Assembly: GCA_021234155.1 (NCBI GenBank) | Contig: JAJEKV010000100.1 | Span: 3,324,116-3,388,115, forward strand | DNA length: 64,000 nucleotides | Direction of reading: 5' to 3' | Source: Isoetes taiwanensis | Lineage: Eukaryota > Streptophyta > Lycopodiopsida > Isoetales > Isoetaceae | Translations under genes and position numbers: made by a program | Part shown: piece after piece, positions 1 through 12,180 of the stretch | Position numbering within the stretch: position 1 is the first letter of the stretch | How the letters are laid out: every line of letters begins with the position of its first letter | Notes under the pieces: generated by a model | The model's database searches: none | What the model was told of the DNA's origin: nothing | Seen by the model: only the letters and a program-made list of their open reading frames with translations

Positions 1-843
1 ATGCTAAAAATATTGTTAATTACACGATGTCACAAAGCGTGAGCAGCAAGTAGCACTTGCACTGTCTGAAGTGCAGAAAAAAGCAGATGATCTCTTTCAT
101 TGTGAGTCCTCCATAGATAGGCAAGCCCTAGTGTCAAAGAAGAAATGTTTATAATTTTTGCACTTAGCAGACCATTTTGACAGTTATAGCCACAGATGTT
201 AGCAACCAACAATTCGAGCATGTTGTAATATAGCCAAACATAACATATGCTATAGCTTCAGAAAAGATGAGTTTTGAAGATCATAGTGCCATAATAGGTC
301 CTACTCTGCTTGATGTGCAGGGGCTTGCGTCAGGAGCTTACCAAAGTTAATGCAACCCAGCACAGCCAATCATATCATCTTATCAAATGGCGAATAACAG
401 CTCTAGCGAATCTTCAGCTTATGAGATTTTTATCACGGAATCAGGCTCTTTTTAAATTGATGTTACTTCTTTCAGCATCGGTTCAAGCAGCTGATCAAAG
501 GTAAAAAGGTTTGAGCTTCTATGCTGGAATGTGTGCTTTAGAGCTTTTGGTAACTGGAAAGGATAGTTTTGTTTTAAAACAAGCAGCTTATTGGCCCTTT
601 TGAATGGGTTGTTGTATGTATATAAGTACCACTTTCTGTGATTTCTCTCTAAGTTTTTTGTTTAAGAGTTGCAAGTTCACGAGGAAGTAAAAACTTATGA
701 TTTATGATGTAAATTTGCTATACACTACCGCTATAAGTTCTGCATCAAAGCTTCTGATGCGATACGTGTTCGATGGGAATGCTCTAGCACTGAATTTACT
801 TACTCTTTTTTAAAGAAAAGAACTTTGGTTGTGACTTAAAAAT

Positions 844-931
844 GTAAGTTATATGCAAGTACACGTTGAACATGCTCTAAAAAATGTAAGTTATATGCAG
901 GTTGTGCATTTGACATGTTGAACATGCTCTG
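844..931. repeat. short imperfect tandem duplication
   Basis: 'ATGTAAGTTATATGCA' followed by 'TTGAACATGCTCT' occurs twice in succession, the second copy slightly longer because of an inserted stretch. It is non-coding and probably arose by replication slippage. Confidence 0.6.
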
Positions 932-2148
932 CCAATATTAGCTTCAATTTTGAAGCCTTGCAGATGTTTTATTTAATACATTCTCATTGCTTGAAAATTG
1001 AGTGGATATCTACATGTAATCCTCAGGTAATAACATATGACAATTTATTAACTAATTAATGCTATCTACACCTGTTTTGTTTGCATTGTTATATCATTAT
1101 CAGTTCACACACAATTGCCTTACAAAAGCACCCAGAGGTCCAGTTCGAGAAGGGAATCCTCAGAGTTCAATTCCCTCATTATGGTGACTTATAGTTCCTT
1201 TTAATATCCATTAAGCAGAAGTGTGACATTAAATTTTGAATGTATTGTCGAATAGAATTGAATAGAACCAACAAATTAGATTAACAAGCCCAACAGTTGT
1301 AGTATGTTATGGTGAAGGTTAAGCCCCAAGCTTTAGCACCAACGTTCAAGGTTCATCCTATTGCTTACAATGTTATCTTTGACTACAAGGCTTCAAAACT
1401 TTAATTCAACTTTGACGAGCATACATTAAATGTTCACACCATTCTAAACTCGCATGTATAGCATTTAGGAGGAGGGTATACCGCACAATATTCTCGCAAG
1501 AAGAGCATTTGGGAGGCTGGTATACCACAAACTGTTCCAGATTCACACAATTTTTCAAACTGTAAGTGAGTGGGTAAGAGAAATGTTCACGGCGGCCTTG
1601 GCCGCCGCGATAAATTTCTTGTAGAACATAATTTAAGCGCCCCAAAGTATAATTTAAGAGCCCCAAGGTAGAACATAATTTAAGAGCCCCAAGGTGTCAC
1701 TTGTAGCATCGGCGCTACTTCTACCCAGAATTTAAGCCCTTATATATAGGCCAAGCAGATGCCATAGAGCCAATGGTAAAATGTGGACCTCCTTATATAT
1801 AGAGGAATGGCATTCCCTATTCACCTCGTGGCCAACGATCGGTAGTAGCCAAGAGCAGCCCATTGAATAAACAAAGAATGGTAGATCATATGCCATTCCC
1901 CTACAATAGAGAAGTTGGAGGAGCCAGTTTGAGTCAATTTAGAGAGTTCTTGCATAAAACCGGCCAATTCTTGCATAAATTTGGCAAGTTTTAAAGTAAG
2001 TCTACAATTCTTGCACAGATTTGGCTCCATTTTTGCACAAATGTGCTGCCATTCCATCCACTTCCACGAGGTCGTGTTATTTTTTTCAAGATCTGCTTCA
2101 TCCAATTCCATAGAATCAAGAGCTTCAACAAACGGCACTCCAAGAGCC

Positions 2149-2341
2149 TCAAACCCTAACCTAACTTATGTCCAAACTCAAAGATCTTTTGGCATAGGTT
2201 AATAATAGCTTGCCATTTGAAAAAAAAAAAGCAGCACCCCAAACCCTAACGTAACCTACCAACCTAACTTATGTCCAAACTCAAAAATCTCTTGGCATAG
2301 GCTAATAATAACTTGCCATTTGAATTAAAAAAGAAGCACCC
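2149..2341. repeat. tandem duplication of about 95-105 bp
   Basis: Two adjacent copies run from 'CAAACCCTAAC' through 'CTTATGTCCAAACTCAAA' and 'GGCATAGG' to 'CTTGCCATTTGAA', each ending in an A-rich tract and 'GCACCC'. The copies differ by scattered substitutions and by the length of the A-tract, so the duplication is not recent. No coding role is seen. Confidence 0.75.
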
Positions 2342-4689
2342 AACGTATCACACCTTTAACACCATGCTCCTTGGTTTTTTATGCCTAAAACAGTCATAAC
2401 GCCCTAGGGCATTATCACGAAGGCTCATATAGCCCAAGAGAGTTAACACGAAGGCTCATAACACCCTCCCTCGAAGCAGGGTGCTAAGAAAGATAATGCC
2501 CAAGCCCTCGGGCATTAATGGGAATAGCCCAAGCCATTTTGGCCATGGCCATATTGTACAAGAATTTTATTCCCATGCTGCCTTTTTAGCATGCATTAAA
2601 GCTTTGGGAGACCTTTCTAAACTTTTGGCATGCATTGGGCTCCAATGTTATAGGTTGTGTTAGACAATGCCAGATTTTTTAATCTATCATTTGGGGATAT
2701 GATGATCATGATGAGATTTTATACCATGACGATGAGTTGAAGGGAAAGGGCATATGGACACGTTTTACAATGTCATGAAATGATTTGCCTTTCCAATTTT
2801 ATATTTGTTTTGGAACGAGTGGTGGGAATGAGAGGTGCCCCATGAAAGTACACGCCAACCCATCACCAAATTGCCGACCCAACTTGATTTGCACATTAGA
2901 AGACTAGCTAGACGCAGAACAGCAAGAAAACAGGCAATTCCTATGCACAGACACTCATACTCGATAATGGTCCCAATAGAGTTTCTAAGTACCAAATGGT
3001 CTCACTATTTGTGAGCACACTATTACTAGATAATGGTCTCAATAGTGTTGAACTACGTAAAATGCGAAGGATGCAGGAAGTGAGTTTCTGGAAGCACACT
3101 AGAAACTATGCAATCCTTTAATAAAAACCATAAAAAGATCTATTGCAAACTTATGTTTGCATTTTGTAATACATTCAAATAATCATATAGTGCTAATGTG
3201 TCCAATCAGCTACCGCTGTGCAAAATCCAAAACCCAAAGTTCTTAGAAATACTAGCTTAGTTAGACTAGTGTCTTCATAAGTTAGATGACCCAATTACTG
3301 ATTAGAATTTATGATCCCTCTTTTATAGCAACAGCATAGCATATCCATTCTAATAATCCGTAATCTTGATTTATTGGTGGCAGATGAGTATAAGAGTGCT
3401 GAATAAAATGACACGCGTCACTAAGGAGTGCATGCCCGGAAAACTAAACCCTATAACCCCTTTTTGTTGCAAGAATAAATATGCGAACAGAAATTTCTCA
3501 AGCTATCAATACTAGCCACATAAAACACATCCACAACCCTCGTTTGTAGCCGCTCATTTTTGGAACACTTGTAATCTTCTAAGAAATAAAAACTTACCTC
3601 ACCGTTTTTGTTGTATTCTCTTCCTAAAATTTTTTACCAGAAGCCAAGATCTGGCAGTCTTGGAACCCCCGCTTGGTTTAGAACACATTTTATCTCCCAG
3701 TGCCTAAAATACTATCTCAGAACAAAAAATTATCTCTGCGACTATCTAATGAGTTTCATGCAAACTTACCTCTCTCTACTCGATGTAATATTCTGTGTAC
3801 AACTTATTTGTAGGACTTGCAATACTTCCATGAAAATGGTAACAACTGTCATCACAAATTTCACAGAAAACCATTTCAAACCTCCACTTAATGCATAAAA
3901 GCAACATCAAAAGAACCTGATCCCATTCCAAAAAGACCACGTCCTCCAATAAACACAATGTTACAAATGTAACAGGTAGTGGCTTTAGAAAACATTGTCA
4001 AAGCTAGATATGAAAGGCTATAGAACGTCAATTATTTGGAGGTGCTTAACATGAGTTGACATACCATTGGATCAATAAAAACAAATTATCAAGAAGTTTT
4101 CCTACCTGAGTTGTCCTCCTTTAGAGGCCCTGTAGTAAAGAAATATTCCCATACCTTCACCCCATCCACAAGCATCAAGGGTCTTCTCTCAGGGACTAGC
4201 TGCATTAGCAGTGAAATCAGATGCGAAATGACAGTCAGATTTGGCTAAATTTCACTGCCTGGGTAGAGCAAAAAAGTAAAATAATCACACATGCTGATAA
4301 GACAGCCCATACTGATTGTGCATAAAAATACAGCAGAGAATGGAAGAGAAGTCTGAAAGCTTCGTTTCAATCATCTCATGAATGGATCTATTCAATAAAG
4401 GATCAGCTTGACCCATGCCATCTAGAAAAAACAACAGATGGAAATCTAGGAAGTTTAACTAAATGCAAGACCTATAAGCAACCAGCCAAAGAAGAGTTTT
4501 TACCAAGACAAAAAAAAACTTTTAAAGACATATAGACGGAAATTAGTCCTTATGATTGGCAGATGTACTGGTCAATTTTTACCATGCTAACAGACTACAT
4601 GATAGAGCATCATGACATATGCAAGCAAAAGACATACAAAAAATTAAACTGAAGAAAAGTCATTTTTGGAGCGAGTCAGGCTCAATATG

Positions 4690-5080
4690 GACGATTTCGA
4701 TGTCCACCACCATCCCGTCTGTCTGCACCGCCAGAACCACGATACCCACCTCCTCCACCACCTCTTCCACCACGAAATTCTGTCTGTGGTCTAGGGGCAG
4801 TCTTTTCTGCCATTGCAACCTTGATTTTGTGTCCTCTCATATCAAAATCATTAAAGAAACCTCCAGCAGAGTGTGCAGCTTGTGGATCTTCATATGAAAG
4901 AACCGCATCACCTTTTTGCTTACCAGAATCATCAGTATAAATTTTGATATTATAAGGCCACTGGTCCTTATAACCACGCTTTTGTTTAATCCTGGCCACT
5001 TGCCCAATGCCCCCAAACAGTTGCCTTAATTCCTCAATCTGGACATCTAGTGGTAGATTAGAAATATAGATTCTAGTATT
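4690..5080 (-). other. RRM domain and RGG tail of the TAF15-like gene
   Basis: On the minus strand, RIYISNLPLDV is followed by an LRQLFGGIGQV loop, then IKQKRGYKDQWPYNIKIYTD, RNP1-like KGDAVLSYED, AAHSAGGFFND and MAEKTAPRPQ, and finally an RGGRGGGGGGYRG tail. The RRM is complete and very similar in layout to plant TAF15b proteins. Upstream residues include a CDANCDSGCEN Cys cluster, as expected in this family just before the RRM. Confidence 0.85.
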
Positions 5081-5348
5081 CTCACAACCAGAATCACAAT
5101 TTGCATCACATTGTTTTATTTTTGAACCATCTGCTCCTTCAGCACCCTTTGAATAATCTCTACCTTGCTCTGAGCGGGCATCCTGATAACTTGGGGTTGA
5201 TCTCCACCATAGGCACCTCCTCCCTTCCCTCCTCCTCGATAACCATCATAACCGCCACCTCCATAACTAGGTGGATTATTGTGACCAGAACCACCCCCAT
5301 ATCCTCCTCCTCCATGACCTGCAGCATTACCATAGTCACCACTTTCAT

Positions 5349-5460
5349 CTGCCGCCCTCCAGCAGGTTTAGGTGCATGACATTTGTTGCACTCTGTTCTC
5401 CTTGCAAAGTTCAAGTTCCCACAGCTGGCATTAGGGCAAACCCAATCTCCCTCCCGACCA
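5349..5460 (-). other. RanBP2-type zinc finger region of the TAF15-like gene
   Basis: This segment lies in a different frame from both the N-terminal Gly/Tyr region and the RRM. It encodes the intact Trp and four Cys of a RanBP2 zinc finger, a fold that in FET proteins recognises GGU-type RNA. Its frame opens after the C run at 5482-5486 and is lost again at 5355-5357. All key residues are retained, so any damage is recent or technical. Confidence 0.8.
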
Positions 5461-6321
5461 CTACCGCTTCTACCATCCCTGCCCCCTTCCACCATAACCT
5501 CCACCTCTTCCATCATATCCTTCATTTCCGCCACCACGGCCCCCATATCCACCACCTCTACCCTGATCATACCCTTCCCTACCACCACGAGCTCCTCTTG
5601 AATCGAATCCTTCCCCACTTCCTCCTCTTCCTCCATATCCACCACCTTGGCCTGATTTCGCATTATCTCCTGACCTACCCTGGCCTCCCCTACCTTGAGA
5701 GCCATCATACCCGTCACCAGATCCCCTGCCTCCATAGTTTCCTCCCTTCGCCTGATACCCTTCTGTGCCATCGCGACCATAAGCGCGATTCTGACTGCGA
5801 TCTTGCGAACCCTCGTAACCATCCCCGCTTCTCCCACTATAACCCCTATCACCTTGTTGTCCATAATTTCCAGCACCACCACCATAAGCTCCACTTGCTG
5901 TTTGGGTACCATATGATCCACCATAGCCACCACCTGTTCCACCTTGTCCTCCGCCCTGTGAGTATCCACCTTGGTTACCATACCCTTGATTTCCCCCAGC
6001 TCCACCTTGGCTGCCATAACCCTGATTTCCCGCATACCCTTGATAACCAGCATTTCCATATGCTCCATAGCCTGCATCCCCTCCAGAAGGGGGTGCAGCA
6101 CCATAACCACTGCCACTTTTATCATATGGCTCCCCTCTTCCAGCTCCGTAGCCATCCCCACCATCTCGACGCTGCCCACCAGCGCTTCCCCTACTTTGTG
6201 AAGAATCGTATGATTGGCCTCTTGCAGCCCTGTCCCCACTGCCGTTTGTTTGAGATGGCTCATATGGGTCGTATGCTCCACCACCGCCGTAGGAAGGAGG
6301 CGGCGCGTATGAACCCTCCAT

Positions 6322-8299
6322 AGCTTAACAATGAAATTTATATGAATCTCAGCGCAATCTCCACGAATGATTACAAAATTTGAATCAATCAAAAGCTCAC
6401 CGGCTGATCTTGAAGCTGGAGCTGGCAACTTTCTTCGGCTCAGTAGATCCGGCACAACAAAAGCGGAGGCAAGTCCTCGGCCAAGGCGCAAGAGAAAATG
6501 ATCTTTTAGGTCATGGATTACAAAGTAGTTGCAGAGCTAGGGTTAACGAGCGGATAATGCCGTGACACATCATTCCTAATGAACGGGGGAGATCCCTCGA
6601 CGTAATTCCTGATATTTCAAACGGTACACACGATCAACGATCGCCCTTACGCCTTGGGATAGGCACACCCTCTGTTTTGAAGGTAGAGGCCCCCATTTCT
6701 ATGTGGAGCCTGATTTTTAGTGTACCATTTTTTAGCTGGCTTGCCTGCCGTTGTTAACAGGCCAGTTACCTGTTGTTAAGAGACAGAAACGGAAAGGAAG
6801 AAGAAGATTGAACAACAGTTTCTCACCTGTTGTTATCTCGGAGGCCCTCCTTAAGATTGGATGCACAGCCCTCTCTCGTATCAGAATCATCTACGGAGGC
6901 ATATACGAAGGCTCCCAAGAAACCTTGGCATGTGGCCAGGCTTAGTACTCGAGGATTGGATCCCGTCCTCTGGAATCCCACGGTCAACAGGATCCCCTCC
7001 TTGGGAATCCCATAGTTAAGTGCGCAGTTAAAGAGTTATTGCGCAGTTTTATGGAGCATTCACGGGATGGACTTTTTCCGCAGCAGCGGGCACACACAAC
7101 AGCGAGCTATAATGCCGCTTCAAAAAAATTTTCCACCACTCTGATGGCCTCACGCGGATTTGGTTGTTGCTGCAAGGCCTTAGCTGCAAGATGTGACTGC
7201 AAATTGGCTGCAAAGAATGTTTTATTCATATGCGAACATAATGGAATCTTCATCGATGGTTCTTTTCTGGCTGCTGCTAATTTCTCTAATTTGTGCCTGC
7301 GGTGCAGCTTGATTCAAAACAACATGTGAACACAAAAGCCAAAAGAGCCATCCAAGTTGCCACTCCATAGTTGTTGCAGCTGCAAATCTGATCCATCATG
7401 TGAATGTTGCACTAGGCTGATTTTCGGCGGGATCAAGGATCTTCGATAGCAGCGGCACTTGCCTCACTTCCTCTTTTGCTCCTACCTGCACATTTGATCC
7501 AGCCCATTTCGACCACCTATGAACTGATCCCATAATCAAGGGAGAAAAACCATTCGAAAAAAACTCTAACTTTCCTTATAAGAGGCAAAAACTTTGCACT
7601 GTAACTGCTTAATAAGGTGGGATCACACCTCCAGGATACCCCAAATAGGGTAAAAGTATCAAATGCCCAACTTTACATGGTTTTTATTTGCAAAACATTT
7701 AATCATTCTTAACAAATAAAGGAGAGGGTTGGAGTTGTTTTTTAAAGGCGATCATGGGTAAGGGTTGTCGCGTGGCTACAACAGAACTTTTAGGGAGAGA
7801 TAGGAAGGTGGTTATTTGATCTGACAGATAAAAGTCTTCTTGTATTGGAGAACAGAAGCTGGAACTCCATTCTGCCATAGTGGGAGGGGTAGCGGGGAGC
7901 AGGTCTCCCGTTGAGGCAGAATGGGAGACGAGCTTTCGTTCCCCTACAACAGAGCAGTTGGGAGCCAAATTTTGCTCAGGTTTTAAGAACAAGGGAATTC
8001 TAAGAGAGGTGGAGCACCAATGATGCACCACCCACCGATGGCACAAACGAAGTAGCACACATGACTAGGGTTTTAGTCCACGTGGATGTCCAAATATAAC
8101 TAAGTGAATGCCCTAATAGCGATCTTTTCTTTTTCTCTTTTTTCTAAGCTGCTTCTTCGGTGGCACAATATCTGTCTGCCATGGCCAACCTTCCGACATG
8201 CAAGAGTGCATGTTTCTTGCCTTATGGAGTGATATTCCGCTCTACTAGTGCTCCTTTCATTTCTACAACCATATATTTTTATTGCTTTCATTTCCATGG
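6322..8299. other. non-coding region upstream of the TAF15-like gene
   Basis: It should hold the 5' UTR and promoter of the minus-strand TAF15-like gene. I see no clear TATA box at a convincing distance and no long supported ORF. A GTGAGC sequence near 6400 on the minus strand could be a 5' UTR splice donor, but I found no matching acceptor. The open frame at 7699-8058 (minus) shares a short 'TTCCCCTACAA' stretch with 1886-1915 and is probably a repeat remnant. Confidence 0.5.
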
Positions 8300-8374
8300 T
8301 TCCGAGGATGGCTCTCTAATTTATGGCCTCAATAAATATTTGTGGCAGGTTGTTGGGCATTTTAGAGGGAAAAG
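8300..8374 (+). repeat. left part of ~210-bp repeat unit (copy A), split by LINE-A
   Basis: 'TTCCGAGGATGGCTCTCTAA' to 'TTTTAGAGGGAAAAG' matches 30725-30800 almost exactly. After LINE-A the unit resumes at 29384 and runs to 29531. Copy B at 30725-30934 is uninterrupted and serves as the empty-site reference for LINE-A. Confidence 0.9.
8362..8374. repeat. LINE-A target-site duplication, left
   Basis: 13 bp 'TTAGAGGGAAAAG', identical to 29384-29396. The uninterrupted repeat copy at 30725-30934 carries the motif once, followed by 'CTCAATTTTA', which confirms the empty site. Confidence 0.92.
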
Positions 8375-8393
8375 ACTGAGAGAGTGAATTTGA

Positions 8394-11196
8394 ATGTCGA
8401 AGGCGGCGTCGAAGGCGGCCGCTTCAGCGGCAGGAGGAAATATCAGAGAGGTGCGGGGGGACCAGAGGGAGAAGGATCCGGGAGAGCTTTCGAGGGGGAC
8501 AGGGGACCCGCAGCTGATTGCTGCTGCTGCAGAAGCACATGGGATCACATCACAGGCAGACCAGGTAACTGATGCTTTTTTGAGTCCTGGGAGATCGATC
8601 CACGGTTCCAGCATCACAGATGTTTCACATCAAGGTCCGAAAACTGCATTGGGGGCAAAAGCCCCATATTCTAAAGACACTCTTTGCAATCTTGATCGAA
8701 GCGGCCGAGATGACGCCTTCACAAGTCGCCCAGCCCTGCTAAACCCAGTAAAGCTTGCAAATGAGGCAGAAGCCCCTTCTTCCGGAGAGAGGTTGGGTGG
8801 AATCGATGGCAGTAAGGAGATCCAGACAAAGGAAAATGATGAGACAGAAAGAAATAGTAGTGGAGGAAGAATAGGGAAGAATGGGGCCCTACACAACAAG
8901 CTGGCAGAGCTCAGGCGACATTCTGCAGCGCAAGTTGAAGCAATAGTAGCTGGGAGACAGATTGATTGCCAAGATTTTGGAGCAGTGAATATGGTGCAGG
9001 TCCAGGATGCAGCAGAAACGGCAGCCTTGTCGGCAGTAGGGAACCGACCTGGAATCGACCTAGGTGAGCACAGCGGGGTCCCATGGCCTCCAATTCGCCC
9101 TGCCAGCTTCAGCTCAGGTTGGGCAAAAGCCAAATGGCCGGATTTAAGAGCCGGTAAATCGTCCCCTGTGGATGGGGCTTCCATCAATTCTGATCCAATT
9201 ATAGGGGCTTCCACTCTGCTCAAGGTAAACCCTCTCCCAGAACCGTCTGTTATAAATCTAGGCCCTTTTGCTGCCGCTCCTGCTTCACAGGGTATAGACC
9301 ATCCCCCAAAGGGAGCACAATACAATGGAGTAGGTAGCCTGGCTGCCAAGGCAAGCGTTTGCGCTAGCGAAGCTATCCAGAAAGTGAAAGTTGCAATGTT
9401 AGGGGCAGGGACAGGAGGCAGAGAATGTGGACAGGGAATACCCATACAATCTAGCAGTTCAGAATCATCCATGGGTGCTTCACCCATGGAAGAAGAAGAA
9501 GCCGAAGTAAATAAGAAAGAAACCGAAATGGATTATTCATCTCTAGAAAGTAGGGCAGTAAACAGGGGAAAGAATATTGGATCAGAGCATCATAATGATG
9601 GGAATGATGCTGGCCAAGGGAATTTTACACAAAACAGGGTAAATCATACAAAGGGTTCAGCGTGGAAAGGATGTGGATCAAAGTGAGAATAGTGAACAAG
9701 CCGAGATTCTCGGAGTGGATTCAAAAGCAAACCCAGGCTACTAACAGAAGCACAAGAGTCACGGAGGCTCTCCAAGCATTACAGAAAGGTCTCGTTCAGC
9801 ACCCTGGGGTAGTAACTACAAACACTGAGCCTGGATTGGTCAATGGCACTAATATGCAGACAGAAGATAATTTCCCAGTGGCTGAGATTGATCACGAGAT
9901 GCACAAAAGGTATCTGGAAAGTTTGATCTCGCGCTCAGTAGTGGGCTTCTTTACTGGGGGCTTCCTGGACCTGCGTAGGTTAAACTCATGGCTATCAGCT
10001 CACCTGAAGAGGTTAGGTTTGCCCCAACACCAATCACTAAAGGCACTGGGTAACAACTTTTTTCTCATCATGTTTGACAATGAAGCAAAGATTGGAGAGA
10101 CTAGTTGCGTCGTCTGCCAGTAACCCATTTTGCGGGAGGCTTCATTTTGTACCAGTTCTACACGCCAGGCTTTCTCCCTAATAAGCTTTCCGCTATCAAA
10201 ATCCCTTGCTGGTTTGAAATAGAGTATCTTCCACCAGACCTACTAGTCCCGGAGTTCCTAAAATCTATTGCCAACACGCTAGGCTCGTATGTATCTCACT
10301 CTATCGCCAAAGGGCCTAGAATCGTGTTGCCATCACAGCCCAACCTTGAGATCCCCAAAGGGTGGACTGTGAAAAGTGGTATGTGTTGCTTTAAGTTTTA
10401 CTCAAGCTATTAAATGGATGGGAAATAAGGAGGATGTTCCCAAATGTGGTACTAGAAGAAGTGATCAAACCAAGCCAGGCAAACGTCAATGATCAGAATG
10501 CCTCCGAGGGCAATGGCAGAGAACATGTCTCCGAGGGCAATGGCAGAGAACATGTGCATGTGACTGAAGACGGCACAAAGGTGGAAGCCCCTCAAGGGAC
10601 ACATGTTCCCCTCCAGGTTGCGGTCACTCCCCCATTTATTCCCGCTCCCGCACCAGCTTTTACTACCCCTTCTTTATCCGATGTGCCTGGAAACTTAACC
10701 CCGAGTGTGTCATGTTCTAAAGTGGACTCCATGGGTGGGGAGACTCAATGGAAAGTGGTGGCCTCCAAACATGGTATAAGAGCTAGAAATTTGGCAAGGA
10801 AATCCAGAGGCTCTCATGACATGGTGAACTCAAAATGTGCAGACTCTACAACCACTGTCGACTCTGTCTAAATATATCTCTGAGGTTTCTTCTACCGAGA
10901 AGGGGGCTCTCGCAGGTTTGATAACCAAGAATACTCGAGGAGCTAGGCTCCCTGAACCGGCTCTGGGGAATCATAAAGGCTACTCCAACTGGGCAGATAA
11001 TGAAGCAGATACAATAGATGACGTGGAGATGCTAGAGAATCCATTTGCTCTACTTGGTAAGAAAAATAAGCTGGATGCAAATATGAGTCCAGGTAACTCA
11101 GGTGAGATGAAAAGGAAGAAAGCTTCGACCTCTTCCTTTAGCATCTCCGCTGATGACAATGGTATAGCTGGCTGTCCCACAACTTTCAACTCATGA
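8394..11196 (+). pseudogene. LINE-A ORF1 (DUF4283-like nucleic-acid-binding protein), frame-broken
   Basis: The first open frame runs 430 codons from ATG 8394 (Ala/Gly/Ser-rich, acidic and basic patches). The coding sense then continues through other frames at 9662-10123, 10105-10413, 10434-10871 and 10837-11196. The 9900-10413 part (SVVGFFTGGFLDLRRLNSWL, then LKRLGLPQHQSLK and YTPGFLPNKLS) resembles the DUF4283-type domain in ORF1 of plant L1 elements, which probably binds element RNA. A near-identical layout occurs in LINE-C at 62640-63560. At least four frame changes interrupt it. It ends overlapping the ORF2 start. Confidence 0.8.
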
Positions 11197-12179
11197 TTAT
11201 TGTCTCATGGAACTTGCGTGGCATCAAGGGTGTTCTTAAGCGTGGTCGAGTGTTAGCAGCTATTAGGTCTATGAAGGCGGATGTCATCCTTCTTCAGGAG
11301 CATAGACTTCCAGACTTTGAGGCTAGGTCCATTGGCAGTTGGATTGGAGGTAATTACTCCTCCTTTAGCTGTGCGGCTGAAGGAACTAAAGGAGGCACCT
11401 GTATCTTGTGGAAGGGACAAGTCCAAAAGTATCAATATGCAGGGGGAAGTGGTAGATGGCAGGTTGTAATTTTTGAAACAAATAATTGTATGTGGGGGCT
11501 CATCAACATTTATGCCTCTAATATACCTGCAGAAAGGGCAGCTATGTGGAGAGAGATTGAGCTCTGGATAACTCATCAGGGTTTTGGAGTTGAAAATTGG
11601 ATCCTTGAAGGGGATCTGAATATGACAGATGTATGGGATCAAAAAATTGGGCTGCACAGGAATTTGCTACAAGAGGAGGAAGCTACGTGGAACTCACTTC
11701 TAAATAGCGTTGGCCTCTCCCTAATTCCTCCATCTAACGCTGCATTCTTCTGGTCTAATAAACAGAAGGGGCATGATAGAGTATACTGCTTACTAGACAG
11801 GTTCTACATGGCTAATAGGACAGCCTCCTTCATGGATAGATGTTATGTCGAAGGAGAGCTTGCATTCTCTCATTCAGACCATGTGCCACAAAAGTTAGTG
11901 TTGGAGAGCATCCCTACTAAAAGAAGAGGAGGGAATGTGCCTTTCAAGTTCGATACCTCACTATTAGGGAAGGAGGCATTCTGCAGACCCTTTAGGACTT
12001 TCCTGGCTTCTCTAACTAATACGGAATGCCTACCTTCCATGAAGGCTTGGGTTAAAAAGATCAGCCTTATGAAGATGTGGATCAAGAAATGGGGCAAGGA
12101 GGAATGCTTGAAATTCAAGAAAAAAAAAATGTCGCGGTACAACCTTCTAAGGGGATCCAAGCGGGATCTCATTACTTGA
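11193..12179 (+). pseudogene. LINE-A ORF2 N-terminal part: APE-type endonuclease
   Basis: An open frame of 328 codons from ATG 11193 begins MIIVSWNLRGIKG, the typical start of plant L1 ORF2. ILLQEHRLP, WILEGDLNMTD and a C-terminal FSHSDHVP mark the exonuclease-endonuclease-phosphatase fold that nicks target DNA. The frame ends at 12179 in a Lys-rich stretch after an A9 run, where a frameshift probably separates it from the RT. ORF1 and ORF2 overlap by 4 nt. Confidence 0.9.
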
Positions 12180-12180
12180 T

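Larger units (their letters stand above)
1..4681. other. AT-rich non-coding region
   Basis: I see no supported gene here. Open frames are short, have no recognisable domain and lack convincing codon structure. Small tandem duplications lie around 844-931 and 2149-2341. A short 'ATTTAAGAGCCCCAAGGT' motif recurs around 1620-1695. The part just below 4682 should contain the 3' UTR of the minus-strand TAF15-like gene, but I could not place a poly(A) site with confidence and see no A-tract marking a retroposed 3' end. Confidence 0.6.
4682..6321 (-). pseudogene. TAF15B: TAF15/TAF15b-like RNA-binding protein (FET family), frame-broken
   Basis: The start ATG at 6321 opens [16 protein letters not shown] long Gly/Tyr/Gln/Arg-rich low-complexity region follows (about 280 residues, GYGG/NQGYG and RGG-like repeats). 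Next is a RanBP2-type zinc finger ([17 protein letters not shown], then CNKC; spacing C-x4-C-x10-C-x2-C), a second Gly-rich stretch, and an RRM with RNP2-like RIYISNL and RNP1-like KGDAVLSYED. It ends in a short RGG tail at a stop at 4682. This is the plant TAF15/TAF15b domain order; the family binds RNA and associates with TFIID and nuclear or stress-granule RNP. Three single-base frame changes, all in homopolymers (plus-strand C run 5482-5486, C run 5355-5357, G run 5193-5196), split the frame. No introns are visible. It may be a retroposed pseudogene, or an active gene with base-calling errors in homopolymers. Confidence 0.85.

Noticed and set aside
2149-2260. AAACCCTAAC motifs suggesting telomeric repeat
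   Set aside because: Only one motif occurs in each of two duplicated copies, with no tandem CCCTAAA array.
5271-6323. 350-aa plus-strand His-rich ORF
   Set aside because: It is the complement of the Gly/Tyr-rich TAF15-like coding region.
8630-9487. 285-aa minus ORF opposite LINE-A ORF1
   Set aside because: A shadow frame of a GC-rich coding region with no recognisable domain.
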